Shown piece by piece: positions 1 through 11,258 of a stretch of DNA of 64,000 nt; positions within the stretch are counted from its first letter, which is position 1; every line of letters starts with the position of its first letter. The stretch spans positions 461,612,321-461,676,320 of the forward strand of contig CM060990.1 in the NCBI GenBank assembly GCA_030765065.1. Reading direction: 5' to 3'. The position numbers and the translations under genes are program-made. Below the pieces are notes generated by a model. It saw only the letters and a program-made list of their open reading frames with translations, searched no databases and had not been told where the DNA came from. This stretch comes from Deroplatys truncata. Its lineage: Eukaryota > Arthropoda > Insecta > Mantodea > Mantidae.

Positions 1-1068
1 TGAAGTTACTTGTATTTTGTAAATTTTGCCAAGTCCGATATCATCCCTACTCCCCATATGTCACGTGATTATTTTGTTCGGTTTTTTAATCATGTGACTA
101 TCTCCTGTGTTCGTATTCGCCAGTTCGTATTCTTTACTTTCAATTTATTGGCTAAGATTTCAGCTCTCGTCAGCTTTCTCTTTCCCACGGTACTGGTTAC
201 AATTAGTTGAATTTATACTGTAGCACGCACGTATCTTTATGACTATAATCCTTTGCCCGGCACAAACATCATGCTTCTTCAGCTTTGAAAAGAAATAGCA
301 ACTTTGCGAGTCCTATTGTCCACAGACGTTTTAGTGGCTCTGTGTATGTATACATGCCGCCAGACCTTTTCCAGTCCCAAGAAAGGGATGGACAGGCGAC
401 TCGAGCCTCCTTTTCTCAAACAAGTTGCAATATTATGTATGAAGGATTTTCCTATCGAGTTACAGTATTAAATACAATATTTTACATCTTTATTAACATC
501 ATCGCGTAATTGCTATCACTTCAGCATATTCCGTCATTTATGTCATTACGGTATTACTTTATCTTTGTTTAATCTATATTCAATAAATCAATTACTGGGC
601 CGTGTTGAACCGTATCAAAGTATAAATTCCACAGAAGTTCGATATCGTATTTTATACGAAAAGCAGTTCTCGAAGTGGTCCTTTACACTATATTTAGTAC
701 AATGTCCGGTCGCGCGCGCGTGATGTCTCTCATCTACAAGATGTTTCAGGACCTCTGCAACAAACTCTGCGGAACGATAGATCTTGTAGAGGGAAACATT
801 TTTTGTCAAGCAACCACCATCTTCCGACGCATCGTTACGGAGTTATTCATCCCTGTTTGAAGCGTATCCGGTAAGATAGGTTTGAGAGGCACAGGCAGTA
901 CACTTTAACTCCGTCTGTTTAGAAATCGCTGAATCAAGTGACATCAGCTCTTTCTTGTCCCTACGTCTGGTTAGGCTTGGTAGGTCTGAGATGCACAGTC
1001 CAATTTAACTCGTGTTTGTGAAAAACAGGTCCACGCATACCACCTCCAGAAAGTACAGGGACTGGGAC
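1..1068. other. Unannotated spacer
   Basis: No convincing coding sequence, RNA gene or transposon end was seen here. The only feature of note is a pure alternating CG run at 711-720, unusual against the AT-rich background. The short open frames have no recognisable motifs. Confidence 0.5.
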
Positions 1069-1345
1069 CGAACGACTTCGCACCTCGTTCAGTTTGTCCA
1101 GTGGTTTCTGCAACGAAGTATCGTAGATCCATCATTTTCCGCCCAAGTCTTGTTTACCGATGAGGCCTGCTTCACACGAGATGGATACTCGACGGCAAGA
1201 ACAATCACATCTGCGATGTTGAGAGTCCTCATGCAGTATTCGTTAGACATCACCAACAAAAGTATTCCGTAAACATCTGGACTGGAATCGTTGGTGATAT
1301 CTGCTGGTACCTTTCGTTTTGCCACCCTGTTTGAGTTAACTATAA
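1069..1345 (+). pseudogene. Fragment of a DUF4817-type (Tc1/mariner-related) transposase
   Basis: The forward frame around 1069-1190 carries QFVQWFLQRS followed by VLFTDEACFTRDG. That block matches the catalytic-domain segment of insect transposases with a DUF4817 N-terminus, where the D of TDEA is a likely metal ligand. A frame change near 1230 is needed to continue into RHHQQKYSVNIWTGIVGD, the block that normally follows in this family; a stop comes soon after. Only about 90 codons of an expected several hundred survive, and no terminal repeats were identified. This is a dead scrap of a DNA transposon. The family is recognised from motifs by eye. Other Tc1/mariner relatives remain possible. 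Confidence 0.7.
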
Positions 1346-1667
1346 CTGGTTAGTCAATTTACTGTGGCTGAGAACTGATTCACAAATTTAGCCTGACACT
1401 ATACTTAAAAACAATTATATTGTCATTACGATCAGAACTGTGATTTTTTCCCTATGACCAAAACTTCGGATTTTAAATGGATTTATTTTAAAGGTTCATG
1501 ATGAAATAAGTAAAGTTTATTAATTATGCTAATTTCGCATTATGAAGGAAACTGCTCCCTTTTTATATTACCATTCTACCTTCCAGAACGGTGGTCAAGT
1601 GTATCATAAAGATTTCAAGTGTGTACAAACTTCGTAGTTGAAGTTTCCAGAAGAATGAAAGAAAGAA
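1346..1667. other. Unannotated AT-rich spacer
   Basis: AT-rich sequence between the transposase scrap and the hAT-like element. No gene or repeat boundary was recognised. Confidence 0.4.
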
Positions 1668-1675
1668 ACAATTTT

Positions 1676-1858
1676 TGGATGGATTTCGCGTTTATATGCC
1701 ATTTTGGTATATTGTTCGCATTTTGAGCCAATTTCGCATTTCATTGCATTTTCAAAACACATTAAAATGTGGTTTACAGGAAAAAATGAAAATACAAAAG
1801 CACAAGTGTTTATTAACATTTCGCGCAATTTCGCAATTGCGAAAAATCGCTATCCCTG
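1676..1858. mobile_element. Small non-autonomous hAT-like element with 8-bp target duplication
   Basis: The octamer ACAATTTT occurs at 1668-1675 and again at 1859-1866, exactly flanking a 183-bp segment. The right end, read inward on the minus strand, is CAGGGATAGCGATTTTTCGC, a plausible hAT-type terminus beginning CAGGG. The left end, TGGATGGATTTCGCG, aligns to it only with gaps and has lost the leading CA. The interior is rich in TTCGC/GCGAA words and has no coding capacity. Established knowledge: hAT transposons duplicate 8 bp. Inference: a decayed MITE. An AT-rich octamer could recur by chance. Confidence 0.45.
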
Positions 1859-1866
1859 ACAATTTT

Positions 1867-3793
1867 CTGTTATAGTAATATAGTTATTAGTGCTTTATAA
1901 TTAGTTAACTTTTGCTTTTTAACATTAGTTTTCCTAGAGGCTTCTCTGTAAAATTCCATCCAGTATTTCATATTTGATATATGTAAGAAAACACATCAAT
2001 AGGTTTTTGTTCATTTTGTGACGAGGTCAGGAAATGCTATTCTGGTTACACTAAGTTTAGCGTGGCTGCTCACCTGGCCTTCTGGTGTCTCTGGTTAGAA
2101 GTTCCCCGGCTCCTGTAAATTAAGCCTATTTCTATCAATTCTTGTCTCAGGAGTGGGTGAAGATAACAATATAACCTCGTGTCCAGTTATTAGCTGGACT
2201 TTATTCCAGATGTGAAAATAAAAATCCGCTAGCAAAGTTATTTCCCTTATTTACATGTTTGAACTTTTTCTATACCCTTAACTATTTCTCCCGATACCCC
2301 GCTACGTGTAGTAATTAATGGGAAGCTAACTCATTGTCGTCACAACGTGTGGTAGGTTCAGCGTCTCGCTGAGCACTTAGAAATCAAAACATGTGCTGCT
2401 TGGAAAAGTTTCCTTTTGTATATGAGAATGTCCTGACGCGCACATTCGCACCAAATTATTGTAGCAACTATTTTGATTGCTCCTTCATACAGCGTTTTAT
2501 TAGAGTTCAATCGCTCGTATTTCTTGTGTCACGCTTCAGATGGCATATTTCGGAACTCCGATGTATCTCTGTCTCTTTTGCTAGTCGGTCCCCTCTCTCA
2601 CCGCAAACTGTGGCTTTTTCCAATCCCTGTGCTACTACTGACCTATTGGGGAATTCCTTCATATATCTGTCCCTTCTCTCGCCAATCCCCTCTCTTTTAC
2701 AAGTTGTTATCTTTACCAACTCCCTGTGCTACTAAGGTCTACTTGCTAATTGCTTTAACTTGCTAGATCGCTTTTCCCGTCCAACGTTTCAGTTACAACG
2801 CCCCACACATAAGATTGCAATGTTTTATACTGCTTGCTATTTACAATATTATGTACAATATTGTTTCTCTTTCTTATTTATTTCCCTTTTTAATATACCT
2901 ATGTGTATATATATATTCTCTGCTATTCGTTTTCCTACTTTTAACATAGCTGTGATTATATTCTTTATATTCCTTTGTGCATATTAATTATGGGGTAGGT
3001 GTTCCCCTACAATTTACTTATATGATGCTGCCTGGTAAGAGTATTCAGTATTCCTCTGTGTAGCAGAAGGGAAGATAAGAGAAAATTCCATAACTTGTGC
3101 CACTGTGTGTATATAAATGAATAAATAATACATATGTTCTTCCGCAAGCTGCGTGAAGCATACATGTAAAGACAGTGGACTGGAATTCCGATCGGCACCT
3201 TAAAGTAACCCGACTGTCCTATGTTTGGTAATCAAGGTCGCTGTTTTATGTACTATCAGCAATTTCCATTCGCCTCTGTTGTGGGTACAACACTATTAGG
3301 TTAACTAATCGTCATTGCCTATTTGAGTACTGTGCTGGGATGAAATGGAAAAAATCCATAATCCGTCATGCGCGCGGTGCGCGCCACTGTCAAGAGTGGA
3401 CACATCTGAGGAATTCTGTTCTGCTCTTCACCGTGCCGACTCATACACCTGGTGGAGGTCCAGATTTATAGAGAATTGAGAAATAAAGGTATTTACTTGG
3501 TCTTTCGGTCATCATTTTTCGATGATACACCCGGCTCTACGCTGAACATTCAGAGCTTTTATCTTCAGTTCTCCACTATTCAAAATTTAGAGCCGCTGAG
3601 ATCTCCACAGTATCTCTTGCTCTTAGCTGTCGTTTCCGAAAGCCCCACTGCTCACCGTCCGTTTCTAGCTTGAAAAACCCGCTTCTTTCATTTTCGGATA
3701 TACGCTACACTATTTCTCTGAGACACATATCTTGCGCTCATCAGTCCTTGATGATACAAGACTAAAAATACCCTTAACTATCACTCTTAAGTT
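1867..3793. other. Unannotated spacer
   Basis: About 1.9 kb of AT-rich sequence. Open frames such as those at 2391-2766 overlap each other in several frames and carry no recognised motif. There is a short TA run near 2907-2917. I see no supported gene. Confidence 0.5.
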
Positions 3794-4030
3794 TGACTCC
3801 GCGGTAGCGTGTGAGCCTCTTATTTAGGAGGTCCTGGGGTCGATTCCCGTCGACGCCCACCCTGACTTGGGTTTTCGTGTTTTTTCCCTGGTCGGTAGGT
3901 GAATGCTGGGATAGTTTCTCATCCACCACGACTTCCTTTCCCTCATTTCCCTTTTATTCCGTTTCCTCCTTATTTTCAGGTATGCTTCTAGGCCTCTTGG
4001 TGTGTGGCGTGTCGGAGAAACGGTGTTAGT
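3794..4030 (+). mobile_element. SINE family B, 5' part (tRNA-like head)
   Basis: The segment starts with a tRNA-like head: a box A-like GCGGTAGCGTGTGAG, then a box B-like GGTCGATTCCCGTC near 3839-3852. The family B body follows, with words such as CCCTGGTCGGTAGGTGAATG and TGCTTCTAGGCCTCTTGGTG. The same order of words is found at 15551-16032, 24888-25425 and, on the minus strand, 22671-23248. Unlike the longest copies this one lacks the second half. The mariner at 4085 lies just downstream and may have interrupted or replaced its tail. It encodes nothing; the open frames over it are incidental. Confidence 0.7.
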
Positions 4031-4084
4031 TGTTTTTGTAAATGTGTGTACATTTAAATTTAGAGTACCTTCAAAGAAGATATA

Positions 4085-5366
4085 CGAGGGTGGATTAATA
4101 AGCCAGTGGCTTTTTAAAGAAAATAACAATTTGCTCCAAAAAAATCAATGTTATTTCTCAACATAGTCTCCTTTCAATTCAATTCACGTTATCCCATGTT
4201 TCTCCAATTTTTTTAACCCTTCCAAAATATGATTTTTCGAAGTGTGCAAAATAGAGGTTGTTTCTGCCATGATGTGCTCACTGGACGTGAATTTCTTCCC
4301 AGTGAACCAATTTTTCAGGTTTGCGAAGAGGAAGAAGTCGCTCGGAGCCAAATCTGGAGAATGTGGTGGGTAGGTAGCAGTTCGTAACCCAGTTCCACAA
4401 ATTTTGCGATGGCAATGGCTGACTTGTGTGCGGGTGCGTTATCCTAGTGGAAGAGAACCTTTTTCTTCACCAAATGGGGTCGTTTCTTTAACATTACCTT
4501 ATGAAACTCATCCAGCATTGCGGCATAATATGAACATGTGATCGTTTTACCCTTTTCCAGGTAGTGGATGTCTATCACCCCTTTGAATCCCAAAAGACGG
4601 CCTGCCATGATTTTTCCTGCCAACGGAATGGTTTTCGCTTTCTTTGGAGCAGGTTCGCCGAAGGAAATCCACTGCTTTGATTGTTGTTTGGTTTCAGGTT
4701 GATAGTAATGGATCCGAGTTTCACCAACCTTGATATAACGCCGCAAAAACTCATTTGGGTTGTGCTAGAACATGTTCAAACATCCCTGTGAAATTGTCAC
4801 ACGATTCCTCTTGTTCTCAACTGTGAGCAGTCACAGTACCCATCTTGCTGACAGCTTTCTCATACCCAAAACTTCATGCAGAATGTTATACACCCGCTCA
4901 CTCGAGATGTTTACGGTCTTGGCCATCTCACGGAATTTTACTCGGCGGTCTTCCAACACAATATCGTGAACTTTGTTCACCATTTCTTCTGTTGTAACCT
5001 CAACCGGCCGTCCTGTGCGCAACGCATCTTTTGTGTTCGAACGGCCACATCGAAATTCTGTGAACCACTTGTGAATCATACCATGTGATGGAGCAGAGTC
5101 ACAATAACACTTGTTTCTTCCGTTTCCTTCACCGTCTTACCACGGAAAAAGTAGTGCTTTATCAGAACACGAAATTCACTTTTCTCCATTTTCTACGAAG
5201 CAACACACGTCTGCTTATTTTAGACGCTCTCAACAACGTTCTAAGAAACAAATGACGTATTTCTGCGATTATCCTCAGAATAGATGTAAGACTTGGGTGC
5301 AAACAAGAAACCTGTGATTAGAAGGTTATCGCTCGTCAAAGTCATGGACTTATCAATCCGCCCTCG
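4085..5366 (-). mobile_element. Mariner-family DNA transposon, near full length
   Basis: The element is 1282 bp, about the usual size for mariner. It is bounded by inverted ends CGAGGGTGGATTAATAAG (left) and CGAGGGCGGATTGATAAG (right, read on the minus strand). TA dinucleotides flank it at 4083-4084 and 5367-5368, as expected for TA target duplication. It carries one transposase frame on the minus strand, now broken. The ends are still well matched, so the element is only moderately old and its ends could in principle still be recognised by a related transposase supplied elsewhere. Confidence 0.9.
4184..5189 (-). pseudogene. Mariner transposase, inactivated
   Basis: About 335 codons against a usual length near 345. 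The start is the ATG at 5187-5189, opening MEKSEFRVLIKHYF. An N-terminal helix-turn-helix region follows (HKWFTEFRCGRS, RPVEVTTEEMV), then the linker (ERVYNILHEVLGM), then the DDE core. The first catalytic position reads VGETRIHYY near 4715-4730; mariners have DET here, so the first Asp is Gly. The second is preceded by a TAG stop within an H-stop-DNAPAH block near 4443. The third, SPDLAPSDFFLF, is intact but in another frame. Further frame breaks occur near 5110 and between the N-terminal and central parts. The gene is dead by several independent lesions. Confidence 0.9.
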
Positions 5367-5480
5367 TAGCAATTATTAGTTACGAAGAAATCACGTAATA
5401 TCTTGAACAATAATATAAACCTATTCTGCATCTGCACTTACTTCTTTGTCGGATACTCAAATCATTACAGGTTTTACATT

Positions 5481-5711
5481 GTCGTTTGTCGTTCTCCGTG
5501 GTCTAGGGTACCATGCTAGCGTCTAGTTCCCGAGGTTGCGGCTTCAAACCCGACGGAGTACGATGGATTTTTTCGGGCGTAAAAATCCTTAGCATGGCTT
5601 CCTTCGGAAGGGAAGTAAAGCTGGGAAAAATTACCGGTCTTTCACGCCCAATATAGAATGTGACGCTAAGGACCACAGCAGTTAAAGAGCTTCCATAAAT
5701 AAAAAAACAAA
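5481..5711 (+). mobile_element. SINE family A, copy 1, with target duplication
   Basis: The tRNA-like head has a box A-like GTGGTCTAGGGTACCATGC and a box B-like GGTTGCGGCTTCAAACCC at about 5533-5550. A body containing GGCTTCCTTCGGAAGGGAAG follows, and the end is CCATAAATAAA plus an A-rich tail. AGGTTTTACATT at 5469-5480 and AGGTGTTACATT at 5712-5723 match at 11 of 12 positions and are a likely target duplication. Compared with copies at 43183 and 59244 it lacks about 60 bp in the middle. It is the only copy keeping a recognisable complete head. A minus-strand open frame over it is incidental. Confidence 0.8.
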
Positions 5712-5723
5712 AGGTGTTACATT

Positions 5724-7248
5724 TTCCCTGGTTTCGTGTTATTTTTAAATGTGCACGTGTCTTATTTAAGTGTGCCAATCTGTTGTAGGAATATTTTCTG
5801 TTGATTTCGGTACCATATCAAGCATTTCACGAACCCTGTTTTCTTTCATGAGCTTGCCTAGATTTTACTTTTCGTTCAAGTTGTGAACAAGCTCTCTGAG
5901 GTTTAGATAACAATGTAATGCCGATAGCGGTAAAACCCTTTCCCCTTGTTCTAAGCCTAACTGTTGCACCACGAAATTTATTTCTCTATTTTGTTTTAGA
6001 TATGATTAGTAGTTGTAACTTTGGTTTAAACGTGTGTTCAAGATTCTAAATATTGCGTTTTCTGTATATACTACTGAGGAGCTGCTGAATTAGATACCGA
6101 TGTTTATCTATGTACATCACAGCAAAGAAAACTCACGACTCGCTGTACGTTAGTGCAGTCCAACAATACTGCAATTGTCTGGCATGCGGCCGCCGAACGG
6201 TTACCCCACCACTCTCTTAAACTTTTCTCCAACTGTTATAACTGAGTCAGTTGTTAATATAGTTAAATAAGCGTAAAAATTAAAGGGTTGAACGAATTAT
6301 AATATTATGTTATATTTTTATGTTTTTCTTTCTTACATGGTTGAAAGATCATTTAAGATTTTATCGCAATGGAAATGATATTAGTGTATAACCTAAGAGA
6401 ATAGAAATACAGAATAAATGAGGAAGTTACGCTGAGTTGCACAATGGGCTCTAGTGTTATACTAATACGCCTTCTTCCATTGGAAGTCCATCCATCCACC
6501 CCCAATTATTATCGCTCACTCACCTATAGACCCGTGCGAACAGCAAGTGTTGCTCTCTAGCGGCAATACCGTGCATCTGCTTACGGGAGCCATGCGTAAT
6601 TTGTATGCGTTATTAAAGAACAAAAAGTATTTAGTTAATGTTGAAACTGGTGATTGTGAATAGTAACAATAATTGTTCTGTCCGGTGTAATTTTACATAC
6701 AAAAACTGTCCTGGAACGAAAATTTTCCGTTTCCAAGCAGAAAAGCAGCATGCAAATAGACTAAAAATTTGAATTATTGCCTTGAGGAAGAACACAATTG
6801 ATAGCCGTGGACACCAACAAAACATTCAGTTTGTAGTCGGGATTTCATTAATGGAACGTCTACGAGAGAGCCTGATAGCCCAGGTCATACACCAAGATAT
6901 ATGTGACCCCAGAGTCACACATGTTGTAGGTTGCAGTAGTACTACGATGAAGCACAAGAGAAGAAAAGTCTGACTGGGAATTCAATGCAGAATTTCCTTC
7001 TTGTTGGACAAGTGATGCAAGTACACGAACAGAATTTCCTTGTTTGAATTATTGTGATAATATGAACACATTGCTTTTTACCTTAAAAAGCAACTGACGC
7101 AGTTCAGATAAATCCGCAGTTACCTCGAATGGACAGACAGAATATGACAGACTGTTGTTTAAATTGTGATTGTGGTGTTCAAGTTAAGCTGACGGATTCT
7201 AATTAGTTTGATGCATACAGATCTATAAAAATTATGTAGAAAACACCT
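5724..7248. other. Unannotated spacer
   Basis: AT-rich, no recognised gene. The small forward frame at 6782-6973 is basic and ends in KHKRRKV, but nothing about it supports coding. Confidence 0.45.
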
Positions 7249-7503
7249 TTGCATAGTAGAAATCAGTTTTGCTTCAATTGCTATGGTTTTAACTGTCACA
7301 GAACAACTGTTTCCGCTAGTTTCAAATTTATTCTCTCCCATTTGTACGAAAAAACTACGGTGTGGATATTTTGGCCTGAAACATCTCCTATCCAGAAAAC
7401 TATACCCTATTCATTTAAAAAGCATTTTGAAAATTGCTCTTGTATCATAGACTGCAGTGAGGTTAATTGTGAGAGACATTCAAGTGTGCGACCCGCATTT
7501 TAA
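7249..7503 (+). pseudogene. Fragment of a DDE_Tnp_4 (Harbinger/HARBI1-like) transposase
   Basis: The forward frame reads a helix-turn-helix-like RTTVSASFKFILSHLYEK, then VWIFWPETSPIQKTIPYSF, then NCSCIIDCSEVNCERHSS before an early stop. The order 'WP...I..T.P..F...F..C..IIDC.E...ERPSS' is the conserved N-terminal part of the DDE_Tnp_4 domain, and the Asp of IIDC is the usual first catalytic residue. After ERHSS the expected Tyr-Lys-His-His-rich block is missing, so the copy is cut or shifted. It lies about 150 bp from the antisense SWIM fragment. No terminal repeats were found. Related insect THAP-containing transposases are an alternative source. Confidence 0.7.
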
Positions 7504-7652
7504 TGTTTTCTCCCTACAAAAATTATTCTTTTCACTTTGTTAAACTGCTCCGCTTATCAACTGTCTCAGGATCGAACTTGACATTATGGAAGTTTCATTT
7601 TCGCATTCTTCTTTTAGTATATGAGAGAAAACGCAATCTTTTTTTTATTTTT

Positions 7653-8215
7653 CTAAAAGCTCTTTCCTAGAAAAAAAGATTGTTTTTCATTTTCCGTCGA
7701 GTAAATCGCTCGCTTCAATGTTTTATCTTGAAACATTTCTTGAAGAGCTTCACCTTTTGAATAGAGGTTGTAAGAGAAACTTCTTGGGTTTTCCCATTGT
7801 TGTAGAATGGTTGTGTATCAGGAACCTCTTTCGCTATTAATGAAGGAGCACAATATAGCAATATGTTTACAACGTTCTGATAGGCCTGCTTCACATTCAC
7901 ATTTGGCTTTTATGATGTTTCTGTCAGAATCCATCTGAAAATAACGTTCATACACAAAATTACACATAATGCCATATGAGTAAAGCATATGCATAATTAT
8001 AAACCTAAATAACGCTCGCACACATGTTGTTAATTAAACATGATGCAACAATAGGAAATAAATAAGAAGAGATCTTACTTTGATTTTAACAGAGGTTGCT
8101 GATTGACATTTGTTTCCCGTAAACACTTCTCGGATATTTCTTCTCCCAATCTTTCTTTCGCGTCAAATATTTTTGACTAGTTTGAAGGTTTGTGCCTTTT
8201 TTCAAAGTGGAAGGT
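7653..8215 (-). pseudogene. Two-exon SWIM zinc-finger protein fragment, broken
   Basis: On the minus strand, exon 2 (7653-7934) begins after an acceptor ending TTATTTTCAG and encodes a SWIM-type finger, CECEAGLSERCKHIAILC: C-x-C, then C-x-H, the defining zinc ligands. An upstream segment ending at 8079 carries a donor AAA/GTAAGA and reads CQSATSVKIK straight into exon 2 in phase across a 144-bp intron (7935-8078). Upstream of that, WEKKYPRSVYGK is only reached with a one-base frame change. Exon 2 has an in-frame TGA at 7818-7820. The same frame then continues with QQWENPRSFSYNLYSKG, which looks coding. SWIM fingers bind nucleic acid or protein. Presence of an intron argues against a retrocopy. 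It could be a decayed host gene or transposon cargo. Confidence 0.55.
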
Positions 8216-9964
8216 TTAAAATATGATGAGTTCCGTTTTATTTCCCGAAACCCAACACATATTGCACTTCATCGTAAATTAGTTTCAGAAGCCATATCTC
8301 AGTTTTCGGCAGTGCCCGTCTAGAAGGAACGAATAAAAGTCACTAAAATGTACGCGGAATTGCACACAGATGCAGTACTCTCTCCCGGAAATACTTTTCC
8401 ACTCTTTCCGCTAGAGGCGTTTGTAGTCGAAATCGTTGCACTAGCACGAACCCTATACGCCGCGTCGTTCCGTTGTTGTGATTCATTTAATTGTTGAAAA
8501 TGAGAAAGCTGACTTACCTTCGGTATACCAGTTACGTGTTTCTAAGTCAGTACACATAATATTATGATACTGATTATTAAAATACATACTGCATTAGAAA
8601 TGGAATTATTCTAACTTTTGCAAGTTTATTTAACTCTTAGGAGAGTTATTTTTGTATTCGCAGGGAAATTTTAGCGTTTGAAAAAAGCAACTGAAGCCGA
8701 AATATTTACTTTAGCTTTGAATGGAAGAGAGTAAAAGGTTACTTATATAAAGCACTTAAAGTAAAATATATATTGGGTACATTAGCTTTTAACTGTGAGA
8801 TACAGAAACTAATAGGACAGGTTATGCTGTTTACCTATCCAAAAAGACAATAAAATATTTAAAGTAGCTGCTGTCCTATCACACTCTTCAATAACACATC
8901 CCCTAATGGCTCCGTATTTGAATTAGAATGCCAGGAAAATTACGAAAAAAATGATTTAAGAGGTATATATTCTTTTCCGTTCCAGCTGGTAAATAGAAAC
9001 AGTGACTTTTAAATAACCTATTTTATATTCCTTTCATTAACTCGTCAAAATAGGATTATAGAATAGCTAACCAAGTGTTGTTTACCTGTTAATAATAAAC
9101 ATAGCAAAATCAATGTACACCTTTTTTCTTCTTATTCCTATAGTATAAGACGGAATAGGAGAAAAGTATTCTTCTAGTAATTCATAATTAAATGAAATAG
9201 TGCATTAAATTGAATTTTAAAGCACATAAACAGGATAAGAGTTTGTTGAACCAACGTATATAGTAAAACAGCTGTTAAATAGAAATAATGTAAAACTTTT
9301 GTGTCTTTACTATCCTTCAGTTAAGGAAGAGAAGAGAAATACTGAATGCGAATTAAATTTGATACAGAGTAAAATGGATACAACACGTCAGATGAACATT
9401 TGTTAAGGAATATGAATAGATACGTTCTATTTGCGAATGTATTTCTTATTAATATATCACATTCTCACGAGGATGTGTGAAACGAAATGCGGCAGCTTTT
9501 TATTCCGATGCCCTGCTGACCATTCAGGTTGGGGAATTGCGGAAAATGTAAACATTCATATTGAATGGGCAGTTCAATGGCATTTAATAAAGCTACGCTA
9601 CACAGCTTGTGTCTCCTGCCATCAAAGGTTATTAACAAAACGTGTGTAGGATTGTGAATTCCCAGGTATTTCTTTAATGGAGCTCCCGTTATGGAGCAAT
9701 ACTACGTTTATATTGTGGTTGTAAGGTTAGAACTAGTGGTGCCAATATTCGCTATGCAGCAGTATCCACGAAAGTTTACTGTGAGTAAATGCGATTATTT
9801 TTTAATTTTATAGTGATACTAGCAGAACCCGAAACTCCGTTCTCGTTATTACGTTAACTGTGAGATTTTCTCCCCTTCTCTCCCCCTTTACATTGTCGAC
9901 AGTCTCCCTCTTTTTCCCCTAACACTTTCTCCCTCCCTATTCCCTCTCATAGTCACTAAACCTT

Positions 9965-9967
<3 letters not shown>
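8216..9967. other. Unannotated AT-rich spacer
   Basis: About 1.75 kb of AT-rich sequence. One short frame at 9431-9649 has no recognised motif. If the SWIM fragment had earlier exons they would lie here on the minus strand, but I could not identify any. Confidence 0.45.

Positions 9968-10008
<41 letters not shown>
9968..10008. repeat. (CT)n microsatellite
   Basis: Uninterrupted CT dinucleotide run of about 41 bp inside a wider pyrimidine-rich tract (about 9868-10070). Confidence 0.95.
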
Positions 10009-10013
<5 letters not shown>

Positions 10014-11121
10014 CTTTCCCATGCTCTTCCTATTCTGCTGCTTTCTCCACTTCTATCCCCCTATCTGTGTAACGTGCATGTTGTGTGATATTTGAAAACC
10101 GGCACTAATCTGTGGTTTTATGATGTTAATAAAACTTGAAGCATAAGTAAAAGGTTTAATACTGCACAAACGTGTGCTTACTATGTAATCGGATTAATGC
10201 TATTTCCCGCGGTAACTAGATTATATGCATTGATGTTGGTAAGGATAAATTGATATAACCCTTTAAACGTCCATCCTATCGAAATTTAGTAAACAACGAA
10301 ACTTGCCAGAAACATAATCCTTTAAAAATAAGCCATATATTTCGAATTTTGACTTCGTCGTCATTAGAACCTCCCTTTGGGGGAGAATAAATTAGATACC
10401 CTAGAGCCTATTCTCCAAGTGTAACCTAAGGTATGTTGTATATCAAGTTTCACAATATTCAGATAGGCCATTCGTTAGCGAAGAGGTAACATACAATCAC
10501 AAACATATTTAACATGCTATTTTTACCTCAGGGTATACCATTATACACGTTAACATTGATTAACTTCATTCGAAAATTACCAAAAACATTTCGGTTAAAA
10601 ATTGATTACCTATGGTAATAATCACGGAGCCAGTGTTTAATAATTTGTTATATTGCTTTACTCAAGTATGCATATTAAAAATATCAACACTGATAATCCC
10701 CCGTCGTACAGCATCAAAAAAGCACCAGCACTCTTTTTGGCGTGCTTCTTTAAGAATTATTACAGATCTTAGTACTTTCCAGGCTGAGAGTGTATTGTTT
10801 TCTATTTTAGAAATTATTATTATTATTACTATTATAATTATCATTTAGCCTCCTCAGCAAAGAGCCTTTATTGGCATCCACTGGATACCAAGCGACAGAA
10901 ACCCATCATTTTTGTTTTGTTTTTGTTTACATTTGTTGGAAACAGTAACATGCTTGATTTAAGTAATCCACCACAGTTGACATGCGTTCACTGTTTACCC
11001 ATGGAGTTGATGATTTGTAAAGCTGTCGGTCACACTACATCCAGGAAGTGCAGCTTTTCGGCCTTTCTTTTCGGTGTATTTTCCCATGAGTTTGGCTGCT
11101 TTTCCGTTTTTACATTTAACC
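10009..11121. other. Unannotated spacer with an ATT-rich stretch
   Basis: No gene recognised. An ATT/ATA-rich stretch lies at about 10812-10845 and explains the low-complexity frames on both strands there. Confidence 0.45.
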
Positions 11122-11258
11122 ACTGACACACACAGACACACACACACACACATATTTACACGGACACAAACACCCATGACAAGATGGGTCTCGAACCCGC
11201 GATACTCCACGCGACGGACCACCGAAGCCAAACGCTCTAGCGATCGTGGCCACGAGGA
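11122..11258 (-). mobile_element. SINE family D, minus-strand copy with TG-rich tail
   Basis: Read on the minus strand, it starts with the tRNA-like GGCCACGATCGCTAGAGCG, continues to a box B-like GCGGGTTCGAGACCC, then CATGGGTGTTTGTGTCCGTG and a TG-rich tail that appears as (CA)n on the plus strand at about 11126-11151. The same order (GATCGCTAGAGCG, GTGTTCGAGTCCC, ATGGGTGTTTGTGTG) occurs on the plus strand at 28637-28748. Two copies sharing head, body and tail support a SINE rather than a stray tRNA pseudogene. Confidence 0.7.
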
